A stretch of 6,059 nt of DNA, taken from contig VGEJ01000174.1 of the NCBI GenBank assembly GCA_016869335.1, positions 1-6,059 of the forward strand, read 5' to 3'. This stretch comes from Alphaproteobacteria bacterium (lineage in GTDB: Bacteria; Pseudomonadota; Alphaproteobacteria; VGEJ01). Both the position numbers and the translations under genes were made by a program. Below the pieces are notes generated by a model. The model saw nothing but the letters and a program-made list of their open reading frames with translations, searched no databases and was not told the origin of the DNA. Positions 1 through 5,325 of the stretch are shown piece by piece. Positions within the stretch are counted from its first letter, which is position 1. Every line of letters starts with the position of its first letter.

Positions 1-1
1 A

Positions 2-76
2 TTCGTCCTCGCGCTGGTCGTGTTATTCCCGCAGATTTGTCTGATCCCCACGGGCCTTATGCCGTTGCGGTGGTAG
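2..76 (+). CDS. Possible C-terminal tail of a membrane permease (TRAP large-subunit-like), partial
   Basis: A reading frame open from the window edge encodes a short hydrophobic stretch beginning FVLALVVLFPQICL and ending in PLRW before a TAG stop at 74-76. A hydrophobic helix followed by an FPQI-type motif and a short polar tail resembles the C-terminus of DctM-type TRAP large permeases. Only 24 residues are visible, so this is a weak assignment. An overlapping frame on the same strand is also open here, so the call could be a chance frame. If real, the gene would converge on the UbiD fragment that ends at 154, leaving about 77 bases between them in which I recognise nothing. Confidence 0.25.
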   Translation, partial: FVLALVVLFPQICLIPTGLMPLRW

Positions 77-153
77 GCGACGGCGAGCCGGCGGTATTCG
101 CCGCGCGCGGCGACGCATTCGTGCGCCACTTTGAAACCGGCGCGCGTCAGCGG

Positions 154-640
154 CTACACCGGCTTGCGCGTGCTCTTCCTTCGTTCGCCGGTCTCGAGGT
201 AGCGGCCCTGGATGCCGGCCGCGGCGTCGCGGTCGCACTCCGCGGGCCAGGGTCCGAGCGGATAGCCGTACCACGGCTGCTTGGGTGAGAGCTTCGGCAG
301 CCGCAGCTCCTCCCAGATACTGCGCGCGCGCAGCATGATGTCCTGCGGCGGCAGCGAGGTGGGCGGGTAATCCCACTTGCGCGTCGCATCGATCATCACG
401 GTCGAGGTGCCGCGCGGCTTGGGGAAGAAGCTCTCTTCGCGCGAGGCGTCCGGCGGCGCGCTCGACGGATCGAGCAGCGCGACGCGGTTCTGGACGATCT
501 GCATGTCCATGTGCGGCTGCATGCGGGTCGACATCGCCCAGATCACCGAATCGATGTCGTAGGCGTCGACATCCTCGTCCACGGCGATGATCATCTTCCC
601 CTGCGCGGAGTCGAATGCCGCGGCGGCCATCATCGCCGCC
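154..640 (-). CDS. UbiD-family decarboxylase, C-terminal fragment
   Basis: This is the C-terminal part (about 160 residues) of a UbiD-type reversible (de)carboxylase, which uses prenylated FMN made by UbiX. Family landmarks in order are VDEDVDAYDID (about 550-582), the following VIWAMSTRMQP, LDPSS, then IDATRKWDYPPTSLP (about 349-393) and PWYGYPLG near the end. The protein stops at TAG 154-156 after a basic tail. The frame stays open upstream to about 702, but UbiD similarity ends near AFDSAQGKM, and beyond about 640 the DNA is lptM on the same strand in another frame. The ATG near 702 is therefore not a real start. Full proteins are about 450-500 residues; the central third carrying the prFMN site and the catalytic Arg/Glu residues is absent, so the fragment cannot be active. 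The substrate cannot be told. A separate UbiD N-terminus lies at 5097-5318. Confidence 0.85.
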
Positions 641-650
641 GCCGGCTGGT
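626..650. other. Gene-gene junction: UbiD fragment joined to lptM
   Basis: UbiD-like sequence (minus strand, third frame) gives way to lptM (minus strand, different frame) inside a GCC/GGC-rich stretch around 632-646. Neither gene has a start or stop here. There is no target-site duplication, inverted terminal repeat or transposase, which fits microhomology-driven joining or misassembly better than an insertion sequence. Confidence 0.7.
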
Positions 651-838
651 GAGGCCGGGCCGGTGGGTGCGGCAGGTGCTGTGCCCCGGTTCTGGCGGTC
701 AAAATAAGGGTCGCCGGGTTTGCCGGGAATGTAGAGCGGCCCGCGCTGGCCGCAGGCGGCGAGCGGCACGAGGAACGCTAGCATCAGCAGCGCCACGCCG
801 GCCCTGAACCCTCTGTGTGCAAGCTTTGAATCGTGCAC
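643..838 (-). CDS. lptM: LptM (YifL) lipoprotein, 3' end lost at a junction
   Basis: LptM is a small outer-membrane lipoprotein that assists maturation of the LptD/E lipopolysaccharide translocon. A GTG start at 838 is preceded by ACGGAG (844-849) at good spacing. The product has a basic n-region (HRGFR), a hydrophobic core, and a lipobox LAAC with the lipidated Cys at residue 29 (codon 752-754). The diagnostic CGQRGPLYIP follows directly, then a Pro/Ala-rich linker (APAAPTGPA). The short length and motif are typical of the family. No stop codon of its own is present: the frame runs on into DNA that encodes UbiD in another frame, so the true end is missing. In related genomes lptM is followed by lysA or dapF and is divergent from cyaY; the divergence is kept here but the downstream gene is replaced. 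Confidence 0.82.
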
Positions 839-872
839 GGCAACTCCGTAACTTGAAAGAACGCGAATTATG
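826..872. promoter_or_regulatory. Divergent lptM/cyaY start region with weak candidate promoters
   Basis: Only 31 bases separate the lptM GTG (838) and the cyaY ATG (870), so any promoters must overlap the coding ends. For cyaY, TTGAAT (826-831) and TAACTT (849-854) are 17 bases apart, a weak sigma70-like pair that would leave a very short leader. For lptM, CATAAT on the minus strand (872-867) is a fair -10 but has no good -35. The lptM ribosome site ACGGAG (844-849) is clear; that of cyaY (GAAAGA, 855-860) is weak. The promoter calls are tentative. Confidence 0.3.
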
Positions 873-1189
873 AATGAAAGCACTTTTGTGCGAGAGGCGG
901 TCAGTGTGCTCGACCGCATCGAAGAGGCGGTTGACGCCAGCGGCTGCGAGATTGACATCGAGCGCAAGGGCGAAGGCGTGCTGGCGCTGGAATTTGAAAA
1001 CGGTTCACAGATCATCGTCAATTTGCAGGCACCGATGCGGCAAATCTGGATTGCCGCTAAAGCCGGCGGATTTCATTTCGTGCAGCAAGACGGGCGCTGG
1101 GTTGATACGCGTTCGGGCGCGGAATTTTTTGCGGCGCTTTCAGCCAAGTGTCGGCGCAGGTCGGGGAGCGCGTCGAACTGGCCGCATGA
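870..1189 (+). CDS. cyaY: CyaY (bacterial frataxin), one-base frameshift near the 3' end
   Basis: CyaY is the bacterial frataxin, an iron-binding regulator of the IscS/IscU iron-sulfur cluster machinery in the cytoplasm. The ATG at 870 opens MNESTFVREAV; helix 1 is acidic (Glu9, Asp15, Glu18, Glu19, Asp22), as expected for the iron-binding ridge. The family core NLQAPMRQIWIAAKAGGFHF is followed by W-DTRSG and a final helix. After AALSAK the frame degrades and runs on to a stop at 1313. Shifting frame at 1148 gives VSAQVGERVELAA and a TGA at 1187-1189, which restores a normal length of about 106 residues. One G appears to be missing (AAGGTG read as AAGTG). As written, the protein has a wrong C-terminus; a sequencing error or a recent mutation would explain it. 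Its head-to-head neighbour lptM supports the identity. Confidence 0.9.
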
Positions 1190-1252
1190 TGGGCCGTGGG
1201 TCAACCGCCAGGGTCCGCGTTCGCCGCGTGTTCTACCGGTAGTCAATGCCGT

Positions 1253-1269
1253 CACCAGGCGGCCTGGTG
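1253..1269. repeat. Perfect hairpin-forming inverted repeat downstream of cyaY
   Basis: CACCAGG (1253-1259) and CCTGGTG (1263-1269) are perfect inverted arms around the loop CGG, 63 bases after the corrected cyaY stop. No T tract follows, so it is not a standard intrinsic terminator, though it could act as a 3'-end hairpin. The surrounding 1190-1368 contains no gene I recognise. Confidence 0.4.
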
Positions 1270-1339
1270 CGTGGGCTATCCCCCGGGAGTCTGCGCGGCA
1301 GAAGGGATTCTGATGCGTGGACCCGATGGGAAGGGGATG

Positions 1340-1356
1340 GCGCATCTTGAATGCGC
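1340..1356 (-). terminator. Small hairpin just after dctM, possible 3'-end structure
   Basis: GCGCAT (1340-1345) and ATGCGC (1351-1356) form a perfect six-base-pair stem with a five-base loop, starting 12 bases past the dctM stop on the minus strand. There is no run of T after it, so termination here is only a suggestion. Confidence 0.25.
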
Positions 1357-1368
1357 GGATAACTTCCT

Positions 1369-2678
1369 TCAGCGCGAAACCATCTCCGGCAGCCACGTCA
1401 CCAGCCCCGGCCACACGGTGAGTAGGCCCGCGCACACGATCATGAGCACGAAGAAAGGCAGCGACATCCGCCCGATGGTGAACACGTCGTGGCCAGTCAT
1501 CTTTTGCAGCACGAACAGGTTGAACCCCACCGGCGGCGATATCTCCGCTATCTCGATACAGATGATGAGGAAAATGCCGAACCAAAGCGGCTCGAACCCC
1601 GCGTGCGTCACCAGGGGCAGCACGACCGGCAGGGTGAGTAGAATCAGCGAGATGCCGTCCAGAAAGATGCCCAGCACGATGTAGACCAGCGTGAGCAGGA
1701 GAATCAGCAAGTAGGGCGAAAGATTGAAGCTCGCGATGCCCTCGGCCAGGGCCCTCGGGATGCCGGCGACGGCCATGAAGGATGACATGAAGCCCGCTGC
1801 CGCGACGAGGCTGATAATCATGCAACTGGTGCGAAGCGTTGCTTTCACGCTCTCCCCGAGACTGCCCCAGTTCAGCGTGCCGGAATGAAACGCGATCCCC
1901 AGCGCCCCCAGCACCCCCATGCGGCGCACTCGGTAGCGGTGATCCAGCCGCTGAAAAGCGCGCCGAAAATGAACCCGAGAAGCAGTGTCACCGGCCCCAG
2001 GTCGCGCAGGCTCGCCAGCTTCTCGCGTATGCCGGAGGGCACGCCTTGGGGCGTGCGGCCGGGGTTGGCAAGCGACCAGCCGGCGATCCAGCCGGAGAAC
2101 AGCAGCATCATCATCACGCCCGGCACGATGCCGGCGATCATGAGCTTGACCAGAGACACCTCTGCCGCCACGGCGTAGATCACCATCACGATCGAGGGCG
2201 GGATGAGCATGCCAAGCGTGCCGCCCGAACACAGCGCGCCCACGGCGAGCCCGTCGTCGTAACCGCGCCGCTTCATCTCGGGCAGCGCGATCTTGGAGAC
2301 CGTGGCGCAGGTGGCCGCAGAGGATCCGGAGACCGAGCCGAAGAGGCCCGAAGCCCAGACGCACACGTGCATCATGCGGCCTGGCAGCCAGTTCACCCAC
2401 GCCGCCAAGCCGCGGAACAGCTGCTCCGACAGGCGCGTGCGGAACAGCACTTCGGCCATCAAAACGAACAGCGGCAGCGCCGCCAGTTCATAGCTGGTGA
2501 TCGTCTTCCACAGCACAGCCTGCATGAGCGAGCCGATGCGATCGAAGGAGTAGTCCTTGAGCACGAACAGGCCGACGACGCTGACCACCAGCATCGCGGA
2601 GAACATCCAGATGCCGATGCCCAGCAGCGCAAGCAGCCCGAACACCACGAGCGCTGAGGCAACCAGCGGGGAGTCCAT
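1369..2678 (-). CDS. dctM: TRAP transporter large permease (DctM), frameshifted
   Basis: DctM is the inner-membrane ion-coupled permease of a TRAP transporter, which imports organic acids delivered by a periplasmic binding protein. The ATG at 2678 shares one base with the dctQ stop (TGATG), so translation is probably coupled. The N-terminal half (residues 1 to about 253) has hydrophobic helices, SGSSAATCATVSKIALPEM at about 117-135 and GGTLGMLIPPS at about 152-162, hallmark DctM sequence. The frame is lost at TATECAAW. The C-terminal half continues in another frame from GVLGALGIAFHSG, through EIAEISPPVGFNLFVLQ, to WLPEMVSR and TGA at 1369. A six-G run in place of five (CCCCC at 1914-1918 on the + strand) would restore one protein of about 436 residues, the normal size. 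No dctP gene is visible. The substrate is unknown; aromatic or dicarboxylic acids are possible. Confidence 0.88.
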
Positions 2679-2937
2679 CAGATCACGTCCGGCGATTCAT
2701 CAGCGATGCGGGCCGAGCCGGACGCCACCTGCACCAGTAGCGCCAGCATGTCGAGCAGGAACACCGCCAGGCCGGCCAGCAGCGGCAAGGGCGGCAGCCC
2801 CATGGGCAGGGCCACCAGGCTTTCGGTCTCGTAGCCGCGCTGGAAGCTGCGCCACATGTCGGTGCCGACGAACCAGGCAAAGACGCCGGTCATGGCGATC
2901 GTCGCGAGAATGCAGATCACGTCGCACACCCGCCGCG
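2678..2937 (-). CDS. dctQ: TRAP transporter small permease (DctQ), C-terminal fragment
   Basis: This is the four-helix small membrane subunit that pairs with DctM. Visible sequence includes a helix (ILATIAMTGVFAWFVG), the short polar link TDMWRSFQRGYETESL, and a last helix LPPLPLLAGLAVFLLDMLALL, then a polar tail ending PDVI. The spacing of helix, charged loop, LP-rich turn and helix is typical of the second half of DctQ. The frame is open upstream as RRVCDV, with no credible start or ribosome site; an ATG at 2929 lies inside the helix-linker region. Family members are about 150-190 residues, so roughly the first half is gone, replaced at about 2937 by the Bug-family gene on the other strand. 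Its overlap with dctM marks one transcription unit. Confidence 0.75.
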
Positions 2938-2942
2938 CTGCC
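2925..2942. other. Gene-gene junction: dctQ fragment joined to Bug/TctC fragment
   Basis: Minus-strand dctQ coding sequence (RRVCDV) and plus-strand Bug-family sequence (AALPQVRAGKLRAL) meet here head to head, each without its N-terminal half. No intergenic DNA, repeat or transposase separates them. The exact breakpoint could lie anywhere within a few codons. Confidence 0.65.
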
Positions 2943-3282
2943 GCAGGTACGCGCGGGCAAGCTGCGCGCGCTCACGGTAGCGGAAAAAACACGCCTCAAG
3001 GCCGAGCCGGAGATCCCTACCGTCGCCGAATCCGGCGTGCCGGGCTTCGAGGCGACGCCATGGTTCGGCGTCTTGACCAAGGCCGGCGCGCCAAAAGCGT
3101 CGGTCGATGCGCTTTCTGCGGCGATCGCGCGGATCGTGCGCCAGCCGCACGTCGAGGTGCGCTTCGCGCCGCTCGGCGTGGGGATAGTCAGCTCCACGCC
3201 GGGGGAGTTCGGTGCGCACATCGCCGCCGAGCTCGCCAAGTGGGAAGAGGTGGTGAAGCGCTCCGGCGCGAAGCTCGACTAG
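2938..3282 (+). CDS. Bug/TctC-family tripartite tricarboxylate receptor, C-terminal fragment
   Basis: Bug (TctC-like) proteins are periplasmic solute receptors, massively expanded in Burkholderiales, that usually bind carboxylated or aromatic-type small molecules. The fragment starts with the signature LPQVRAGKLRALTV, followed by EPEIPTVAESGVPGFE and the TPWFGVLTKAGAPKASVDAL segment, then FAPLGVGIVSSTPGEF and the closing AELAKWEEVVKRSGAKLD before TAG 3280-3282. This matches the last ~114 residues of a ~320-residue receptor. The signal peptide and first lobe are missing because the gene is interrupted at about 2937. It converges on the VOC gene with a 38-base gap that shows no clear terminator. 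Such receptors often sit next to catabolic genes like those following here, so segment 2938-5098 may be natural neighbourhood. Confidence 0.85.
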   Translation: MPQVRAGKLRALTVAEKTRLKAEPEIPTVAESGVPGFEATPWFGVLTKAGAPKASVDALSAAIARIVRQPHVEVRFAPLGVGIVSSTPGEFGAHIAAELAKWEEVVKRSGAKLD

Positions 3283-3320
3283 CCCGCGCCTTTCATGCGC
3301 GCGGCGAGCTCGGCGCTCCA

Positions 3321-3848
3321 CTACGCGACCGGCTTGAACCCGGGCATCGTGCTGGCCTGCGCTTCCACCTTCGCCCAGAGCCCGGCGTCGCCGAGGCTCA
3401 GGTCGAGCGGCGCGCGCAGCGGCTGGCGCACGTACCACGGCGTGTCCATGAAGATCTCGAGCCGGTTGCCCTCCGGGTCGTGGAAATACACCGAGAGCGC
3501 GTTGCCGTGCGAGATCGCGTAGAGCTCCTTCACGTTCTCCTTTACCACCCGGGCGTGCATCTCGCGCAGCGCGGCGAGGCCTTCCTCGCAGAACGAGATC
3601 TGGTTGATCGGGTTGAAGCCGCCCACGGTGGGCCTGCCGCTTGCGAGGACGACCTGGTGGTGCTCGGTGGGGTTGCGGCTCAGGAAGATTAGATAGACCT
3701 TGCCGCCCGCCGTTTCGCGCATTTTTTCTAATGTGCCGGGGTCCGTGACGGTAAAACCGAGCACGCGTGTGTAAAAATCCTCCATACGCGCCGGGTCGGT
3801 CACGAAGATGCCCATGTGGCTGAACGCGAGGCGCGGCACCGCAGTCAC
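3321..3848 (-). CDS. VOC-superfamily protein, extradiol dioxygenase/glyoxalase-like
   Basis: This is a single-domain vicinal-oxygen-chelate protein of 175 residues, beginning PRLAFSHMGIFVTDPARMEDFYTRVLGF. It shows two beta-alpha-beta-beta-beta halves: His11 on the first strand, the EHHQVVL strand (His63/His64), the NPINQISF strand opening the second half, and YFHDPEGNRLEIF with Glu131. The end, DTPWYVRQPL then DLS and MPGFKPVA, resembles Burkholderiales proteins annotated as ring-cleaving dioxygenases. His11 and Glu131 fit two metal ligands; the position where dioxygenases have a second His appears to be Gln83, so activity is uncertain. I chose the GTG at 3848 because GGAG lies nine bases upstream and because family similarity begins there; the frame is open for 116 more codons, but that part is antisense to the hydrolase gene. 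It is divergent from the FAH gene with 18 bases between starts, which suggests a shared catabolic role. Confidence 0.82.
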   Translation of the reverse strand: MTAVPRLAFSHMGIFVTDPARMEDFYTRVLGFTVTDPGTLEKMRETAGGKVYLIFLSRNPTEHHQVVLASGRPTVGGFNPINQISFCEEGLAALREMHARVVKENVKELYAISHGNALSVYFHDPEGNRLEIFMDTPWYVRQPLRAPLDLSLGDAGLWAKVEAQASTMPGFKPVA

Positions 3849-3866
3849 GATCGAGGTCTCCGACTC
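3849..3866. promoter_or_regulatory. Interlocked ribosome binding sites between divergent VOC and FAH genes
   Basis: The starts at 3848 (minus) and 3867 (plus) leave 18 bases. GAGG at 3853-3856 serves the plus gene with a 10-base spacing, and GGAG on the minus strand (3861-3858) serves the other with a 9-base spacing. There is no room for promoters, so each gene's promoter must lie inside the other's coding sequence, and the two transcripts would overlap at their 5' ends. Confidence 0.55.
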
Positions 3867-4712
3867 ATGAAACTCGCTACTTTCAGGACAGCGCAAGGCG
3901 CCAGCTACGGCGCGGTCACGGCGAAGGGCATTGTCGACCTGCGCCGCCATCTCGGCAACCAGTACTCCGACCTTAGGGCGCTGATTGCCGACAATGGCTT
4001 CGCCAAGGCTGCCGCGCACCTCTCGGGGGCGCCGGACTACAAGGAGTACGACATCACCTGGCTGCCGGTCATTCCGAATCCCGACAAGATCCTGTGCGTT
4101 GGCCTCAACTACCAGGACCACGTCGTGGAAACCGGGCGCAACAACACAGAGCAACCGGCGATTTTCGTGCGCGTTGCAAACTCTCAGGTCGGGCACAAGC
4201 AGCCGCTCATCCGGCCCCGCGAGTCGACCAAGCTCGACTACGAGGCCGAGATCGCCATCGTCATCGGCGAGAAGGGCCGCCGCATCGCGCAGAAGGACGC
4301 GTGGGACTACATCTGCGGCTACAGCTGCTACAACGACGGCTCAGTGCGCGACTTCCAGCGCCACACGGTGCAGTGGACCGCGGGCAAGAACTTCGCCCAG
4401 ACCGGGGGCTTCGGCCCGTGGATGGTCACCGCCGACGAGATCCCTCCCGGAACCAAGCTGACGCTCTCCTGCCGCCTGAACGGCGAGCGCCTGCAGCACT
4501 CCGATACCGACCACATGATCTTCAAGATCCCGAAGATCATCGAGTACTGCTCGACCTTCACCACGCTCCTGCCTGGCGACGTGATCGTGACCGGCTCGCC
4601 CGGCGGCGTCGGCTCGCGCCGCGAGCCGCCGATCTGGATGAAGCCCAGCGACAAGGTCAAGGTCGAGATCGACAAGATCGGAATCCTCGAGAACAGCATC
4701 GCAGATGGATAA
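3867..4712 (+). CDS. FAH-family hydrolase (fumarylacetoacetate hydrolase / acylpyruvase-like)
   Basis: This is a 281-residue protein of the fumarylacetoacetate hydrolase superfamily, enzymes that hydrolyse, decarboxylate or hydrate beta-diketo acids late in aromatic ring degradation. A small N-terminal domain (1 to about 70) precedes the catalytic fold. Visible motifs are KILCVGLNYQDHVVE (74-88, with the His85/Glu88 pair), LDYEAEIAIVIGEKGRRI with metal ligands Glu126 and Glu128, GYSCYNDGSVRDFQ with the third ligand Asp157, then GKNFAQTGGFGPW (Lys174) and PGDVIVTGSPGGVG near the end. All expected metal ligands are present, so it should be active with Mg2+ or Mn2+. The ATG at 3867 has GAGG 10 bases upstream; an earlier in-frame ATG (3816) would extend across the divergent gene and is less likely. 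The exact substrate cannot be read; fumarylpyruvate-type or homoprotocatechuate-pathway products are candidates. The next gene starts inside its last codons. Confidence 0.9.
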   Translation: MKLATFRTAQGASYGAVTAKGIVDLRRHLGNQYSDLRALIADNGFAKAAAHLSGAPDYKEYDITWLPVIPNPDKILCVGLNYQDHVVETGRNNTEQPAIFVRVANSQVGHKQPLIRPRESTKLDYEAEIAIVIGEKGRRIAQKDAWDYICGYSCYNDGSVRDFQRHTVQWTAGKNFAQTGGFGPWMVTADEIPPGTKLTLSCRLNGERLQHSDTDHMIFKIPKIIEYCSTFTTLLPGDVIVTGSPGGVGSRREPPIWMKPSDKVKVEIDKIGILENSIADG

Positions 4713-5076
4713 GGCACAGGAGCTCCGCCAGCTCGAAGACCGCCGCTACCGCGCCATGTGCGAGGCCAACGCCGCGACGCTCGAGCAGCTTCTCGCGGAC
4801 ACGCTCGTCTACACGCACTCGTATGGCGGCGCGGACAGCAAAGCGAGTTACCTCGCCGGCTTCCGCTCGGGGAAGTGGGTCTACCGCAAGATCGAGCGCC
4901 CGAAGGAGCACATCGAGATCTACGGCGACTGCGCCGTGATCACCGGCCAGGTGCGTATCGAGCTCCTTGCCGACGGCAGTCCCAAGACGCTGAACAGCGC
5001 CTACACCAACGTCTGGATCAAAGGCCCCAAAGGCTGGCAGATGGTCGCCTGGCAGTCGACGCCGCTGCCGGCGTAA
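4705..5076 (+). CDS. SnoaL/NTF2-like DUF4440 protein
   Basis: This is a 123-residue protein with the cone-shaped NTF2-like fold expected from its pattern: two opening helices (AQELRQLEDRRYRAMCEANAA), LEQLLADTLVYTHSYG, a third helix (SKASYLAGFRSGKW), then a curved sheet ending NVWIKGPKGWQMVAWQSTPLPA. The GWQMVAWQST ending is characteristic of DUF4440/SnoaL-like members. There is no signal peptide, so it is probably cytoplasmic. Members include isomerases, dehydratases and non-enzymatic binding proteins, and no catalytic pair can be assigned here. Its ATG overlaps the FAH gene's stop by eight bases (ATGGATAA), so translation is very likely coupled and the two share a transcript; a role in the same catabolic step or in handling its product is inferred. 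A hairpin begins within the stop codon region, fitting the end of the operon. Confidence 0.85.
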   Translation: MDKAQELRQLEDRRYRAMCEANAATLEQLLADTLVYTHSYGGADSKASYLAGFRSGKWVYRKIERPKEHIEIYGDCAVITGQVRIELLADGSPKTLNSAYTNVWIKGPKGWQMVAWQSTPLPA

Positions 5077-5077
5077 A

Positions 5078-5098
5078 AAAAGGTGCCTGGCACCTTTT
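5078..5098. terminator. Palindromic hairpin, bidirectional intrinsic terminator or dispersed repeat
   Basis: AAAAGGTGCC (5078-5087) and GGCACCTTTT (5089-5098) are perfect 10-base arms around a single T. In RNA this folds as a nine-pair stem with loop CTG, flanked by A and T tracts in both directions. It starts two bases after the DUF4440 stop, so it is well placed to end that operon. On the minus strand the same element supplies the TAA that ends the truncated UbiD. Elements with a GGTGCC/GGCACC core recur as short dispersed palindromes in many bacteria, which is recalled rather than checked here. Confidence 0.75.
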
Positions 5099-5318
5099 AC
5101 GGCATGCTGACGTGGGCGGCGACTACGCGCCAGCCTCCGGGGTAGCCCGCGATGTCGTCAAAAATAAGCGCGCGCGAGCCTTCGCGCTTGTCGTTGAGCT
5201 GGCTGATGGCGCCGATCTCCAGGCGCGCGTCAGCGCCGTACACATCGTCGATCTCGCCGAGTTCGTGCATCTGTGCGATCCAGGCGCGCAGGTCCAGGGG
5301 GTTGCCGGTGGGGCTCAT
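5097..5318 (-). CDS. UbiD-family decarboxylase, N-terminal fragment
   Basis: This is the beginning of a UbiD-type prFMN-dependent decarboxylase. Family features are PLDLRAWIAQMHELGEIDDV, then DARLEIGAISQL, then RALIFDDIAGYPGGWRVV, which match the first about 70 residues of UbiD proteins. The sequence ends HVSMP and meets a TAA formed by the edge of the palindromic hairpin, so the stop is accidental and some 400 residues are lost, including the cofactor and active-site residues. The ATG at 5318 lies eight bases after the ubiX stop, giving a ubiX-ubiD order in which the flavin prenyltransferase and its client enzyme are co-transcribed. No strong ribosome site is seen. The C-terminal UbiD fragment at 154-640 is on the same strand and in the right order, but about 230 residues would still be missing between the two, and common origin is unproven. 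Confidence 0.85.
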   Translation of the reverse strand: MSPTGNPLDLRAWIAQMHELGEIDDVYGADARLEIGAISQLNDKREGSRALIFDDIAGYPGGWRVVAAHVSMP

Positions 5319-5325
5319 GGGTGTC

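Noticed and set aside
37..288. An 83-codon plus-strand frame near the left edge
   Set aside because: From 154 on it is antisense to the clear UbiD C-terminus, and the first part has no recognisable family or ribosome site; the start would be a TTG.
23..1021. A 332-codon minus-strand open frame across the first kilobase
   Set aside because: Only its middle (lptM, 643-838) is real. The upstream part is antisense to cyaY and the downstream part is the wrong frame of the UbiD fragment, with an Arg/Ala/Gly-rich composition typical of GC-rich shadow frames.
1196..1684. A possible plus-strand gene after cyaY
   Set aside because: Most of it is antisense to dctM, and the first part shows no family features.
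1839..2657. A 272-codon plus-strand frame rich in His, Arg and Gln
   Set aside because: It is antisense to dctM, whose membrane helices and signature motifs are unmistakable; the composition is that of reversed hydrophobic codons.
3849..4196. A 116-codon N-terminal extension of the VOC protein
   Set aside because: It is antisense to the well-supported FAH gene, and VOC family similarity begins exactly at the GTG at 3848.
4094..4939. A 281-codon plus-strand frame crossing FAH and DUF4440
   Set aside because: It is the wrong frame of two genes with clear motifs and low-complexity Arg-rich composition.
5082..5094. The palindrome as part of a CRISPR or tandem array
   Set aside because: Only one copy occurs in the window and there are no regularly spaced repeats or spacers.
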